A stretch of DNA of 64,000 nt from Bacteroidaceae bacterium (GTDB lineage Bacteria; Bacteroidota; Bacteroidia; Bacteroidales; Bacteroidaceae): positions 1 through 64,000 of the forward strand of contig JAFXVN010000066.1 in assembly GCA_017524545.1 (NCBI GenBank), read 5' to 3'. Positions within the stretch are counted from its first letter, which is position 1, and every line of letters starts with the position of its first letter. The notes beneath the pieces were generated by a model, which saw only the letters and a list, made by a program, of their open reading frames with translations, had not been told where the DNA came from and did no database searches. The translations under genes were made by a program, and so were the position numbers. Positions 23,893-32,394 of this stretch are shown piece after piece.

Positions 23893-25353
23893 TTATTGGG
23901 TTATGTATTCGTAGCAACCGGCATCCGGACCTTCATCAGCGAGGCGGTTCACGCCTTTTCTGTCGAATACAGGCAGGCCGGTATAAGCAGGGTCGGCAAG
24001 GGAACGAATGGCACTTTCTGCCTTTGGCGTGAAGTCATAGATGTAATTCTTTGTGTCGAAGACAGCGAAGTTTTCCTGACGAACCAATTTCCCCTCCTCG
24101 CCACTCTGCTTGTCCCGGTCGAAGATGCAAGCCACGAAGTGCTCGCTATTGTCGGGAGGCGTATTGAGGAATGAATGGTGGAAAATGTAGTCGCAAGGCT
24201 CGGTGATGTTCTCGCCCATAATGACATCGTTGCCATAACCCGTGATGACACAATTGATGAAATGTGCTTTGCGCAGCATACCGTACTCGCCGCCATCGGC
24301 AGAGCTGGCAAGATGCAGGGCATTGCCTATCTCTGCGGTGAAGGGATAGAACTGTGCCAAAGTGCTATAGACAAAGGTGTGCGAACCTCCGTTGATGTTG
24401 ACGGTATGCCCCAAGGTGTTGCTTATCTGGGTGTTGGTAACGCTGCTGACGCAGTTGTTTAGCTGCAAACCTTCGCCGCCGATGTTGTGCAGGATGCAGC
24501 AATCCAATGTAATCGAGGGATTCGTCTCGTCGAGAGTCTGTTGTCCTGTGTCTTCGCAGATGATGCCAAAACAGGAACTGTGCAGGTCGCATTGGAAGAG
24601 TTCGTTACCGTAGCTGCCACTATGGATGACGACACCTTCCCAACGACTCGGAGTGTTGTCGTAGAGGAGGTAGTCGAACATGTGGTCCATCCTGTCGCCT
24701 CGCAACACAACGGGTTTCTCGATACTGCCTTTTGCCACCAGTTTACCATAGACGTGCAGGGCGGCTTTGTCGTGGAACATCAGCCTTGTACCTTCGGCAA
24801 GCGTTAGCGTGGCACCCTCTTCTACAACAAGTGAGTTATAGATGACATAGGGCTTGTCTGTCTGGAGCGTTTCGTCGGATGCAACAACCAGACCTTCCTT
24901 CATGATGTAGGCATCGATGGAGCCGCCTGAAAGTAAGACGGTCTGAGTGACGCCGTTCTCCAGGAGGAAGTGAAGCTTGTCTGTGAAGTAGAGGGGTTCG
25001 TTATTGCCCACTTCGGGAGGTGTCATCTCAATGCGAATCACAAGGCTGTCGTGTTTCAGCACCTCGAAGTCGTGCCAAGCGCCTCCTGCCAAGAAACGTC
25101 CGTCAACATTGACACGGAACCGACTGTCTGCACCGCTTTCAAGCCGTATTGTGCTGATGCGAATGCCGTCATTGTTTTTGTTGAAAGCATACAGCGTCTT
25201 GGTGCTGCTGGGAATGGTGCTGATTAACGTGTCGAAAGCAATGGTGTCCTGCGAGAAAGAGAGTCGGAAACTTGAATCGTCCGAGAAGCTTTCATAGTCG
25301 GAACAGGCGGTAATCAGCAACACCAAAAGGGGCAGGAAGAACTTGGGGTTCAT
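23893..25353 (-). CDS. Lipoprotein with a probable right-handed beta-helix domain
   Basis: This 486-residue protein begins MNPKFFLPLLVLLITAC, a lipoprotein signal peptide with the cysteine at 17. The N-terminal half looks like immunoglobulin-like beta structure. The middle and C-terminal parts contain repeated short beta segments (LVVEEGATLTLAEGTRLMF, GEGLQLNNCVSSVTNTQI, GSHTFVYSTLAQFY) typical of parallel beta-helix or pectate-lyase-like folds. It is a conserved Bacteroidales type of protein of unknown function. The gene lies between pepD and rlmH. No catalytic motif is evident. Confidence 0.82.
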   Translation of the reverse strand: MNPKFFLPLLVLLITACSDYESFSDDSSFRLSFSQDTIAFDTLISTIPSSTKTLYAFNKNNDGIRISTIRLESGADSRFRVNVDGRFLAGGAWHDFEVLKHDSLVIRIEMTPPEVGNNEPLYFTDKLHFLLENGVTQTVLLSGGSIDAYIMKEGLVVASDETLQTDKPYVIYNSLVVEEGATLTLAEGTRLMFHDKAALHVYGKLVAKGSIEKPVVLRGDRMDHMFDYLLYDNTPSRWEGVVIHSGSYGNELFQCDLHSSCFGIICEDTGQQTLDETNPSITLDCCILHNIGGEGLQLNNCVSSVTNTQISNTLGHTVNINGGSHTFVYSTLAQFYPFTAEIGNALHLASSADGGEYGMLRKAHFINCVITGYGNDVIMGENITEPCDYIFHHSFLNTPPDNSEHFVACIFDRDKQSGEEGKLVRQENFAVFDTKNYIYDFTPKAESAIRSLADPAYTGLPVFDRKGVNRLADEGPDAGCYEYITQ

Positions 25354-25381
25354 CTAATGTCGTTATTACGTTATATCGTTA

Positions 25382-26839
25382 TTACGCCTTTGGAGCGTTT
25401 TCAAGGATGGCAAGCAGGTGATCCCAAACCATCTGAACTGTCGGGATGAGAAGCTTCTCGTCAGGACTGTGTACTCCGCGCAGCGTCGGGCCCATGCTTA
25501 TCATGTCCATGCCTGCGAACTTTTCGCTGAAGAGTCCGCACTCCAGTCCTGCATGAATGCCGAGCACCACGGGGTCTTTCTTGAAGAGTTTCTTGTATTG
25601 CTCGACGGCAATGCTCAGAATCTGGCTATTTGGGTTCATCTTCCAACCGGGATAGCCTTCGCCAATCTCCACCCTTGCGCCTGCCAACTCGAAGGTTGCT
25701 GCAAAGGTGTTGGCCATGTTGACGCGGGCACTGTAGATGCTGCTGCGCTGGCTGCTGTTCACATCAATGGTTTTTGTCTCGGGAACTTTATGGATGCTTG
25801 CAAGGTTGCTGCTTGTCTCCACCAAATCGAGATCCTGACAGATGGCATAGACGCCATTATCGACTGCCTGCAGCGCCCGGATGAGCCTCTGTGAGCAGTC
25901 CTTTGCGACTGCACTTGTGGCGGGTGCTTCGCTTTCCAACGTGAAGGTCATCGTCTTTTCTGTGACGCTATACTCTTCCTCAACATCAGCCTGATAGAGG
26001 TTCCAATCCACGGCGACGCTCTCCTTGTCCTTGGCAGGAACGGCGCAAAGACACCAAGCTTCCCGGGGAATGGCATTGTGCAAGCCGCCAGCCTGAATAT
26101 CGATGAGCCGCAAGTCGTATTTCTGTTGGCAGGTATAGAGGAAACGTGCCAAAAGCTTGTTGGCATTGGCTCGCTTTTTGTTGATGTCATCGCCACTATG
26201 TCCGCCTGTTAAACCCTTGATGGCAAGCGAGAAAGTGAAATAGCCGGTGGGCAATGCCTCCTCGGTATAGTCGAACTGAGCAAACGTGCGACAGCCGCCT
26301 GCGCAAGAAACGAATATCTGTCCTTCGTCCTCGCTGTCAAGATTGACCATCAAGCGGCCTGTCATGAAGTCTGACTTCATGCCTTCGGCACCTGTCAGGC
26401 CAGTCTCTTCGTCGCGTGTGAAGACACATTCCAGAGGACCGTGGGCTATGTCGGTCGATTCGAGCAAAGCCATCTCCATAGCCACGCCGATGCCATCGTC
26501 GGCACCAAGCGTAGTGCCTTTCGCCTTCATCCACTCGCCATCGATGTATGTTTGGATGGCATCCTTCGAGAAGTCGAAGTCAACGTCGCGGTTCTTTTCG
26601 CAGACCATATCCATGTGGCTCTGAAGAATGATTGTCTGCCTGTCCTCCATGCCAGGAGTGGCAGGCTTGCGGATGATGACATTGCCTGTTTTGTCGCGCC
26701 TTGTGTCGAGGTTGAGCTTCCGGCCGAAGTCGAGCAGGAAGTCTATCATCTTCTCCTCGTGCTTCGAGGGGCGCGGTATTTGATTCACTTGTGCAAAGCA
26801 CTTGAATACACTTTGGGGTTGTAGAGAGGTTCTATCCAT
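25382..26839 (-). CDS. pepD: Aminoacyl-histidine dipeptidase (M20 family)
   Basis: PepD is a cytosolic zinc dipeptidase of clan M20 that cleaves carnosine-like and other dipeptides. The 485-residue protein has QSHMDMVCEK (metal-binding HMD), GTTLGADDGIGVAMEMALLE (bridging aspartate), FTRDEETGLTGAEGM with the catalytic-base Glu, NLDSEDEGQIFVSCAGG, and a late GIHAGLECGLF block carrying the ligand histidine and glutamate. The length fits PepD. It is the first gene of the pepD-lipoprotein-rlmH-nadC cluster and has a clear promoter. Confidence 0.95.
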   Translation of the reverse strand: MDRTSLQPQSVFKCFAQVNQIPRPSKHEEKMIDFLLDFGRKLNLDTRRDKTGNVIIRKPATPGMEDRQTIILQSHMDMVCEKNRDVDFDFSKDAIQTYIDGEWMKAKGTTLGADDGIGVAMEMALLESTDIAHGPLECVFTRDEETGLTGAEGMKSDFMTGRLMVNLDSEDEGQIFVSCAGGCRTFAQFDYTEEALPTGYFTFSLAIKGLTGGHSGDDINKKRANANKLLARFLYTCQQKYDLRLIDIQAGGLHNAIPREAWCLCAVPAKDKESVAVDWNLYQADVEEEYSVTEKTMTFTLESEAPATSAVAKDCSQRLIRALQAVDNGVYAICQDLDLVETSSNLASIHKVPETKTIDVNSSQRSSIYSARVNMANTFAATFELAGARVEIGEGYPGWKMNPNSQILSIAVEQYKKLFKKDPVVLGIHAGLECGLFSEKFAGMDMISMGPTLRGVHSPDEKLLIPTVQMVWDHLLAILENAPKA

Positions 26840-26934
26840 AATGCTATATAATGTTTGATGATTTTATTGTTGCGATTTATGTGCTATTTGATGATTGATT
26901 TAATAAAATAACTCCACATTATTATATTTTATTG

Positions 26935-26942
26935 TATCTTTG
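26935..26942 (+). promoter_or_regulatory. -7 box reading towards the small membrane protein gene
   Basis: TATCTTTG on the plus strand lies about 110 bp upstream of the ATG at 27050. No clear TTTG is present at the -33 position. It nearly abuts the opposing pepD box. Confidence 0.5.
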
Positions 26943-26947
26943 TGCCA

Positions 26948-26955
26948 CAAAGTTA
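26948..26955 (-). promoter_or_regulatory. -7 box of pepD
   Basis: TAACTTTG on the minus strand with TTTG about 20 bp upstream. It is only 5 bp from the divergent plus-strand TATCTTTG, so the two promoters overlap and RNA polymerase binding at one should exclude the other. Confidence 0.65.
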
Positions 26956-27049
26956 CGAATAAGTGGGAGAAATACCAAATATAGCATGTAGTTTTAAGGC
27001 TAAAATCGCCAAATAAATAAATAGTAAATAGTAAATCGTTAAATAGTAA

Positions 27050-27271
27050 ATGATTCGGCTTGCACTTATAACATTGGGAATTGTTGCCTTGTCTGTGCTC
27101 TTGCTGTGTGTGAAGATGATTCTGAAGCCAGGCAGCCGTTTTGGTAGTACCCATATAGGCGGCAGTAAGGCAATGCGCGACCGGGGCATTCATTGCGTAC
27201 AAAGCATGGACGCGATGGAGCGACGGGAAGCGGATTTGAGAGCACGCAGGAAATCCCGAGTTACTTCATAG
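27050..27271 (+). CDS. Small single-pass membrane protein, unknown function
   Basis: This 73-residue protein has one N-terminal membrane helix (LALITLGIVALSVLLLCVKM) followed by a polar, glycine- and arginine-containing tail (FGSTHIGGSKAMRDRGIHCV). The layout and tail look like a conserved Bacteroidales small protein rather than a random frame; I do not know a function. It is preceded by a phrase repeat (aatagtaaatcgttaaatag) that runs directly into the ATG. It is convergent with the creatininase-like gene, whose stop is 7 bp away. Confidence 0.75.
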   Translation: MIRLALITLGIVALSVLLLCVKMILKPGSRFGSTHIGGSKAMRDRGIHCVQSMDAMERREADLRARRKSRVTS

Positions 27272-27278
27272 CAGACGT

Positions 27279-28049
27279 TCATGCATAGATGTCATCGGGA
27301 CTGCTCAGGGTTGCAAACTCGCGGAGAAGTGTGGCATATCTGTCTGCAACGGCTTCTGCGAAACGCTTGCCTTTTTCTGCTGTAGCAAGGCGTGGGTCGC
27401 CGATTCCTGTGTCGGAAGTCACTTTTGTCCAATGACGCGGCAGCCAGGCCGTCTTCATCTGTAGGCTCTCAAGGGCAAATGGATGTGCTTTGCCAGGCCC
27501 AGCCTCGTCGAGATTGACGAGTTCGGGGTGATAGTGCATCATTACAGACGTTTCAAGCTCGTCTGCATGGTCGCCGGGGTCGTCGAACCAGTCTTTGGCT
27601 GGAAGCACAGTGAACCATTCGCTGGAGAGGATGAGGAAGTCCGGGTAATCGACGGCGAGGTCGCGTATCATGCTTTTGAAGCTGTTTCCGCCATGTCCAT
27701 TGACAATCAGAAGCTTTCGGAACCCTTGATGATGCAACGAGCCAACAATGTCGGCAAGGATGGCACGCTGTGTGTCGTAGCGATAGTGGATGCAGAATTT
27801 GAGGTCGCGTTGTCCAGGATTTTGAGCACCCATCATTACAGGAGGCAACACCATTGTCCGCACGCCATACTTGTCAAGTGCCATTTGTGCCGCATCCACA
27901 GCTACATCGTGAGCCAGGATGCTGTCAGTGAGGTAGGGCAGATGCAGGTTGTGAGGCTCTGTTGCGCCCCAAGGCAAGATGACCATGTCGTAGTTCAACG
28001 GTTTTGTGACACCGTAAGCACTTATGCTCAAATCAATTTCTCTGTTCAT
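27279..28049 (-). CDS. Creatininase family amidohydrolase
   Basis: The family contains creatinine amidohydrolase and the formamide hydrolases MftE and ArfB-like enzymes. The core motifs are MVILPWGATEPHNLHLPYLTD (metal-binding Glu and His), IVNGHGGNSFKSM and DPGDHADELETSVMM, which together supply the two-metal site. I chose the ATG at 28049 (MNREIDLSISAYG), giving 256 residues; a longer frame to 28172 has an atypical hydrophobic start and overlaps the promoter box at 28083. The substrate is unknown. Confidence 0.88.
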   Translation of the reverse strand: MNREIDLSISAYGVTKPLNYDMVILPWGATEPHNLHLPYLTDSILAHDVAVDAAQMALDKYGVRTMVLPPVMMGAQNPGQRDLKFCIHYRYDTQRAILADIVGSLHHQGFRKLLIVNGHGGNSFKSMIRDLAVDYPDFLILSSEWFTVLPAKDWFDDPGDHADELETSVMMHYHPELVNLDEAGPGKAHPFALESLQMKTAWLPRHWTKVTSDTGIGDPRLATAEKGKRFAEAVADRYATLLREFATLSSPDDIYA

Positions 28050-28082
28050 GTCTTTGTGGTTTTTATGGTTGTTTTTCCTTCG

Positions 28083-28090
28083 CAAAGATA
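28083..28090 (-). promoter_or_regulatory. -7 box of the creatininase-like gene
   Basis: TATCTTTG on the minus strand, 33 bp upstream of the chosen ATG at 28049. It supports the shorter start. Confidence 0.6.
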
Positions 28091-28209
28091 CAAAGAAATA
28101 TAGAACTACGATAACAAAACGAAATGAATAACCACAAGAAATTGGAATAATTACGCATTTTTTAAGTTTCATTAAGACTCCTATCGCTTGCGGTATGGCA
28201 TTTTATCCG

Positions 28210-28217
28210 TACCTTTG
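28210..28217 (+). promoter_or_regulatory. -7 box of the OmpH-like gene
   Basis: TACCTTTG with TTGC about 18 bp upstream. The ATG follows 28 bp later at 28246. Confidence 0.65.
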
Positions 28218-28245
28218 CATCGCAAACAGAAAATAACACATAAAT

Positions 28246-28875
28246 ATGAAAAACTATTTTACCAGTGCAGCGCTTGTGGCTGCAGCACTGCTGATTGGTG
28301 CCTGTGGTGCCAAGAATGATGAAGAGGAAGTAACAAACGAAAGCACTCAGACGGAACAGACTGTCGGCGTGAAGATTGCTTATGTGGAACTCGACACGCT
28401 GATGAGCCAGTACCAGCTCTATAAGGACTACAGCGAGGTGCTCACCCGTAAGGGCAACAATATCCAAAAGACGCTGGCACAGAAGCAGCGTGCTCTGGAA
28501 AACCATGCTGCCGCCGTGCAGAAGAAGTACGAGAGCAATGGCTTCACAACACGCGACGAGGTAGAGCGTGCACAGGCTTCCATCCAAAAGGAACAGAATG
28601 ACCTGGCAGAACTGGCCGACCGCCTGCAGAATGAGTTCGCCATGGAGCAGGCTCGCATCAACGAAGAGGCTCGCGACAGCATCCAGTCCTTCCTGAAGCG
28701 TTACAACAAGACAAAGAAGTTTGACTATGTCATGGTGAAGGCCGGCGACAACCTTCTTGTAGCCAATCCCAAGTACAACATCACAAACGACATTGTTAAA
28801 GGATTGAATAAGCGATACAAGATTAAATCTGAAGTGGCAGAGCAAATTAAGGCCATCAAAGAAGACCAAGATTAA
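28246..28875 (+). CDS. OmpH/Skp-like lipoprotein
   Basis: This 209-residue protein has a lipoprotein signal (MKNYFTSAALVAAALLIGAC, Cys 20), a short acidic linker, the Skp-type strand VKIAYVELDTLMSQYQLYKDY, then a long helical and coiled-coil stretch rich in K, E, Q and A (about residues 65-150), and a C-terminal KKFDYVMVKAGDNLLVANPKYNIT strand. This is the OmpH/Skp fold of periplasmic chaperones for outer membrane proteins. Lipid anchoring is less common than the soluble form and may place it at the membrane. Confidence 0.9.
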   Translation: MKNYFTSAALVAAALLIGACGAKNDEEEVTNESTQTEQTVGVKIAYVELDTLMSQYQLYKDYSEVLTRKGNNIQKTLAQKQRALENHAAAVQKKYESNGFTTRDEVERAQASIQKEQNDLAELADRLQNEFAMEQARINEEARDSIQSFLKRYNKTKKFDYVMVKAGDNLLVANPKYNITNDIVKGLNKRYKIKSEVAEQIKAIKEDQD

Positions 28876-28916
28876 AGTATTGCTTGAAAAATTGTTGATA
28901 ACTTTCCTGCAAAAAG

Positions 28917-28948
28917 TTTGGGGCTCTCATGCATTTTCCGTACCTTTG
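28917..28948 (+). promoter_or_regulatory. Promoter of the HU/SPOR gene
   Basis: TTTG (28917-28920), 20 bp, TACCTTTG (28941-28948). The ATG at 28954 follows only 5 bp later, so the transcript is probably leaderless or close to it. Confidence 0.75.
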
Positions 28949-28953
28949 CAGGC

Positions 28954-30012
28954 ATGATTGAACTTTCAACACATATTGAGTATTTGCTCCTCAATCACTC
29001 GGAAGTGAGTGTTCCGCAGCTTGGAACATTCATTGTCAGGGACATGAGCAGCAAACGTGTCGATGAGGAAGGCATCTTTCTGCCTCCTTATCGCACAGTA
29101 ACTTTCCGATGGGATGAACAGGAAGCAGGTGAGGAATTTATCGCTTCACTTTCCAAACTGCACGGTCTGTCGCGCCATGATGCGCGCATGATGTGTGTAG
29201 AGTATATAGATGAACTTCAGCAGACGCTCGACGAGGGAGGCACCGTATCTGTGGGCAGCATGGGCTACTTGCTTCGTGACGCAGACAGTCAGGAGATAAG
29301 CTTCATGCCCATGCAGTCGGGTATTGCTTCGCCTGCATACTATGGGCTGGACGCCATTCCGTTTGCCAAGCTGAACCATGAAGTCCGTCAGCACAGGGAC
29401 AAGAAGCAGAAAGGGAAGAATACGAAGTTGACTTCCATTTCGACAGAACCTGACATCATCATCATCCGCATCAATCGTCGCGTCTTCAACTATGTGAGTG
29501 CCGTTGCTGCTTCCATCGTGATTTTCTTCACTTTCACATCACCCTATGGCAATCCCGTCGTAATGAACGGAACTCAGAAGGCAGATACAGAGCTCCTTCT
29601 GACTCCAAAGCTTGTCCCTGTCGCCAAGCCTCAGCCCAAGAAGGTGGAACAGCCGGTGACAATTTCCGAGCCTGCAGAAGATGCTCCAGAAGTGCAGCCG
29701 GAAGCAGCCAAGGCGGAGGAAGCTCCCCAAGCTGAAGTTCTCCCTCAAGATAAGACCGATGAGACTCCTTTTGTCATTGTACTTGCAAGTGCCATCAGCA
29801 AAAAGAGTGCCATTAGCTTTGCCGAGAGGCTTCAAAAACAGGGCTTCAATGCCAAGGCGTGCCAGTTTGGTGGTATGGTACGTGTCATCATCCCTGGTTT
29901 CGAGACGCAAGATGATGCATACGCAGAGATTCGGCGGATGAAGTCAGAAAACGATGAGCTTTCTCATGCCTGGCCCTGCCGTGTAAAGGATGAAATAATG
30001 CCAATCGAATAG
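28954..30012 (+). CDS. HU-CCDC81 and SPOR domain membrane protein
   Basis: The 352-residue protein starts MIELSTHIEYLLLNHSEV, with two consecutive HU-CCDC81-like subdomains (QLGTFIVRDMSSKRV, then LDEGGTVSVGSMGYLL), followed by a basic linker, one membrane helix (YVSAVAASIVIFFTFTSP at about residue 180), a Pro/Glu/Ala-rich spacer, and a C-terminal SPOR domain (FVIVLASAISKKSAISFAER). The SPOR domain binds denuded peptidoglycan at the division site; the cytosolic HU-like part is a Bacteroidota feature of uncertain partner. I chose 28954 because the upstream in-frame codons overlap the promoter. Confidence 0.9.
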   Translation: MIELSTHIEYLLLNHSEVSVPQLGTFIVRDMSSKRVDEEGIFLPPYRTVTFRWDEQEAGEEFIASLSKLHGLSRHDARMMCVEYIDELQQTLDEGGTVSVGSMGYLLRDADSQEISFMPMQSGIASPAYYGLDAIPFAKLNHEVRQHRDKKQKGKNTKLTSISTEPDIIIIRINRRVFNYVSAVAASIVIFFTFTSPYGNPVVMNGTQKADTELLLTPKLVPVAKPQPKKVEQPVTISEPAEDAPEVQPEAAKAEEAPQAEVLPQDKTDETPFVIVLASAISKKSAISFAERLQKQGFNAKACQFGGMVRVIIPGFETQDDAYAEIRRMKSENDELSHAWPCRVKDEIMPIE

Positions 30013-30063
30013 GCTGTGAAGGGAATAATTGAATCGTTAATCCTTATAATAGATAAATAGTAG

Positions 30064-30582
30064 ATGAAGAAGGTTCGTTGCCCCAAGTGCAACAGCTATA
30101 CAGTTTTCGACGAGACGCGCTACCAACCTGGCCAGCGTCTCGTCTTTGTTTGCGCCGAGTGTAATAAACAGTTCGCAATAAAACTCCCGGAACAAGTGGC
30201 AAAGGGCAGGGAACCCCTTGCACCTTGCACCGATTCCTCTGAAATCGGGACTGTTATTGTCGTTGAAAATGCCTTTCACTATCGTCAGGAGATTCCCCTT
30301 GAGATGGGCGACAATGTCTTTGGCCGCTATGTTCACGGCACAAATATCAACAAGCCCATTGAGACGGTTGACCCCAGTGTTGATACGCGGCATTGCATCA
30401 TCCGCGTCCAGCGAGGCAAGGACGGTCAGTTGCAATACATTCTTCGAGATGCACCGTCTGGTACAGGCACATTCTACATGAATGAGATTCTGCGCGACCA
30501 AGATCGTATTCGTCTGAGCGATGGTTCCATTATCACCATTGGTGCTACCACGCTTATTTTGAAACTGACAAGTGAAGAGTAA
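30064..30582 (+). CDS. Zinc-ribbon and FHA domain protein
   Basis: This 172-residue protein has an N-terminal zinc ribbon (VRCPKCNSYTVFDE ... VFVCAECNKQF, two CxxC pairs) and a C-terminal FHA domain (NVFGRYVHGTNINKPIETVD, VDTRHCIIRVQRG, PSGTGTFYMN, LSDGSIITIGATTLILK). FHA domains usually bind phosphothreonine. The usual GRxxxxD...SRxH core is changed to GRYVHG and TRHC. The partner is unknown. It overlaps the possible GTG start of the next gene. Confidence 0.88.
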   Translation: MKKVRCPKCNSYTVFDETRYQPGQRLVFVCAECNKQFAIKLPEQVAKGREPLAPCTDSSEIGTVIVVENAFHYRQEIPLEMGDNVFGRYVHGTNINKPIETVDPSVDTRHCIIRVQRGKDGQLQYILRDAPSGTGTFYMNEILRDQDRIRLSDGSIITIGATTLILKLTSEE

Positions 30583-30592
30583 ACCTAAACCG

Positions 30593-31402
30593 ATGCTCCG
30601 TTTCCTTTCTGCTGACCTCGACGGCACGTTGCTTACTTCTGCCAAGTCCATCACGCCCTATACGCAACAGGGGCTCATTGAAGCTCAACGGCGCGGACTG
30701 ACCGTTATACTTGCCAGCGGCCGTCCCCTCTACAGCATCCTCCCTTATGCCGAACAATTGGAGATGCAGAAGTATCGGGGCTTTATCATTGCCTATAACG
30801 GCAGCCTCGTCTGGGACTGTGCCGAAGGAAAGGTTATCAAGGAACAGACCATCCCTCTCAACATCATTCCCCTGCTTGCAGAAACTATTGGCGATGATTT
30901 CCGTATTCATGGCTACAAAGGCAATGGCATCGTCGTGCAAGGCACTCCCGATGACTGGTCAAGGTACATTTCACGAGCCAACAAAATGCCCCTGCTTGAA
31001 GTGAGTGATTTTTCCGAGGCCATTACCGACCCCCAGCACAAATGCATCATCACAGGACCGCCTCGCAAACTTTGGCACTTGGAGCGGAGAATAAAGAAGC
31101 TGTTCGACACCAGCCTCGATGCCTACCGTAGTGAGAGCTTTCTGCTTGAAATCGTACCAAAGGGCATCGACAAAGCCGAAGCTCTTCGAGAATTGTTGGA
31201 AAGCATTGGAGGAGGAACTGACAGCCTTCTATGCTGCGGCGATGGCTACAACGACCTGAACATGATGCGTTTGGCAGCCGTTTCCTGTGCCACTCGCAAT
31301 GCAAAGAAGCCCGTCAAGAAGGCTGCGACATTCGTCACTGACAGCTGCGACAACGATGGCGTTGCACATGCCGTCGAGCACTTCTTCAAATTTCGTGCTT
31401 GA
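30593..31402 (+). CDS. Cof-type HAD-IIB phosphatase
   Basis: This is a sugar-phosphate or nucleotide phosphatase of the Cof/YbiV type, about 270 residues. Motif I is FLSADLDGTLLT with the nucleophilic aspartate, motif II lies in TVILASGRP, and motifs III/IV are in KGIDKAEALRELLE and LLCCGDGYNDLNMMRLA. I used the ATG at 30593; a GTG at 30572 inside the end of the FHA gene would add seven residues. The substrate cannot be predicted from sequence. Confidence 0.92.
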   Translation: MLRFLSADLDGTLLTSAKSITPYTQQGLIEAQRRGLTVILASGRPLYSILPYAEQLEMQKYRGFIIAYNGSLVWDCAEGKVIKEQTIPLNIIPLLAETIGDDFRIHGYKGNGIVVQGTPDDWSRYISRANKMPLLEVSDFSEAITDPQHKCIITGPPRKLWHLERRIKKLFDTSLDAYRSESFLLEIVPKGIDKAEALRELLESIGGGTDSLLCCGDGYNDLNMMRLAAVSCATRNAKKPVKKAATFVTDSCDNDGVAHAVEHFFKFRA

Positions 31403-31490
31403 ACTCGCCCTTTGCCTCCATGTTTGCCATCAATTACCCGTGAAGGAAGCAGATAATTGTTTTTTTCTTGGAAGTTTGTTTTCTTTTTGC

Positions 31491-31498
31491 TATCTTTG
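31491..31498 (+). promoter_or_regulatory. -7 box of the orphan NusG-like gene
   Basis: TATCTTTG with TTG about 20 bp upstream; the ATG follows 29 bp later at 31528. Confidence 0.6.
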
Positions 31499-31527
31499 CA
31501 GTCCGAATAGTCAAAAGATAACGGTCA

Positions 31528-32391
31528 ATGGTCAATGAAATAAGCAATATCGAGTCGCTACCTTGGCTTGTGATGTACAGCAACAGCGGCGATGTCGCCA
31601 TAATTGACTTCCTGGAAGCAAAGCGGACAGAAAGTCAAACGTCTGGTATCTATGACTACTTTGTACCTCTCGATGTGACGCGCCAGGTGGTGGATGATAA
31701 GCCAGTCGAACACAAGCGTCTCATTGCTGGGAATTATATCTTCATCAAGGCTACTCGCGAGGATATTCTCCGCCTCAGGCAAGAACCGCCTTTCGATGCC
31801 ACCCTTCGTTTCCTTCACCCTGCCATTTCGCCCAAAGGTTGCATCTATGTTACAGGAGAAGAGATACAGAACATGCGTCTTGCCGTTGAAAAAATGAATG
31901 GCGATGTGGATTATTTTGTGCCGAGCAGCAAGGAATTGGTGGTGGGCGACTATGTGCGCATATTAAATGGCAAGTATGCCGACATAACGGGTGTTTTGGA
32001 GAGTGTGAAGGGACACGAAGGAGGCCGTGTCATTGTGCCTCTTGGCGATGTCCTGGCTGTGCGGACACCAAGAATCTCAGCCGAAGACATCCAGCTTCTG
32101 GATCTTGCAAAAGCTCCAGACAGCCAAGGCAAATCCTACACTTCCCGTGCATATAAAAAAGTGCGTGTGCTTATTGCTGACAGCGAAAGGCTCCTTGAAG
32201 AAAAAAAGAAGCAGGGGGCCCTAAGTGAAGCATCTATGGCCGAAGCCAATCATCTGATTCGGCGTTTTTCCCAACTGAGCCTCACAGGAAAGATACGGAT
32301 TCTGCTCGCACAGGCTATCTACAATATCCTCTTGGCGATGGGTGAAACGGAAAGTGAGCGTTTCTTCCGATTCAAGAATATGCTACCGTAA
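31528..32391 (+). CDS. Orphan UpxY/NusG-like antiterminator with C-terminal extension
   Basis: The 287-residue protein has a NusG-N-like domain (LPWLVMYSNSGDVAIIDFLE ... RLIAGNYIFIKATREDILRL) and a KOW region (VVGDYVRILNGKYADITGVL, GGRVIVPLGDVLAVRTP), then about 90 extra residues that are mainly helical (SERLLEEKKKQGALSEASMA, IRILLAQAIYNILLAMG). Typical UpxY proteins end soon after the KOW domain. It is not next to polysaccharide genes; the gene downstream is convergent. It probably acts in trans on an operon elsewhere, or has another transcription role. The extension may bind a partner. Confidence 0.85.
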   Translation: MVNEISNIESLPWLVMYSNSGDVAIIDFLEAKRTESQTSGIYDYFVPLDVTRQVVDDKPVEHKRLIAGNYIFIKATREDILRLRQEPPFDATLRFLHPAISPKGCIYVTGEEIQNMRLAVEKMNGDVDYFVPSSKELVVGDYVRILNGKYADITGVLESVKGHEGGRVIVPLGDVLAVRTPRISAEDIQLLDLAKAPDSQGKSYTSRAYKKVRVLIADSERLLEEKKKQGALSEASMAEANHLIRRFSQLSLTGKIRILLAQAIYNILLAMGETESERFFRFKNMLP

Positions 32392-32394
32392 TCC

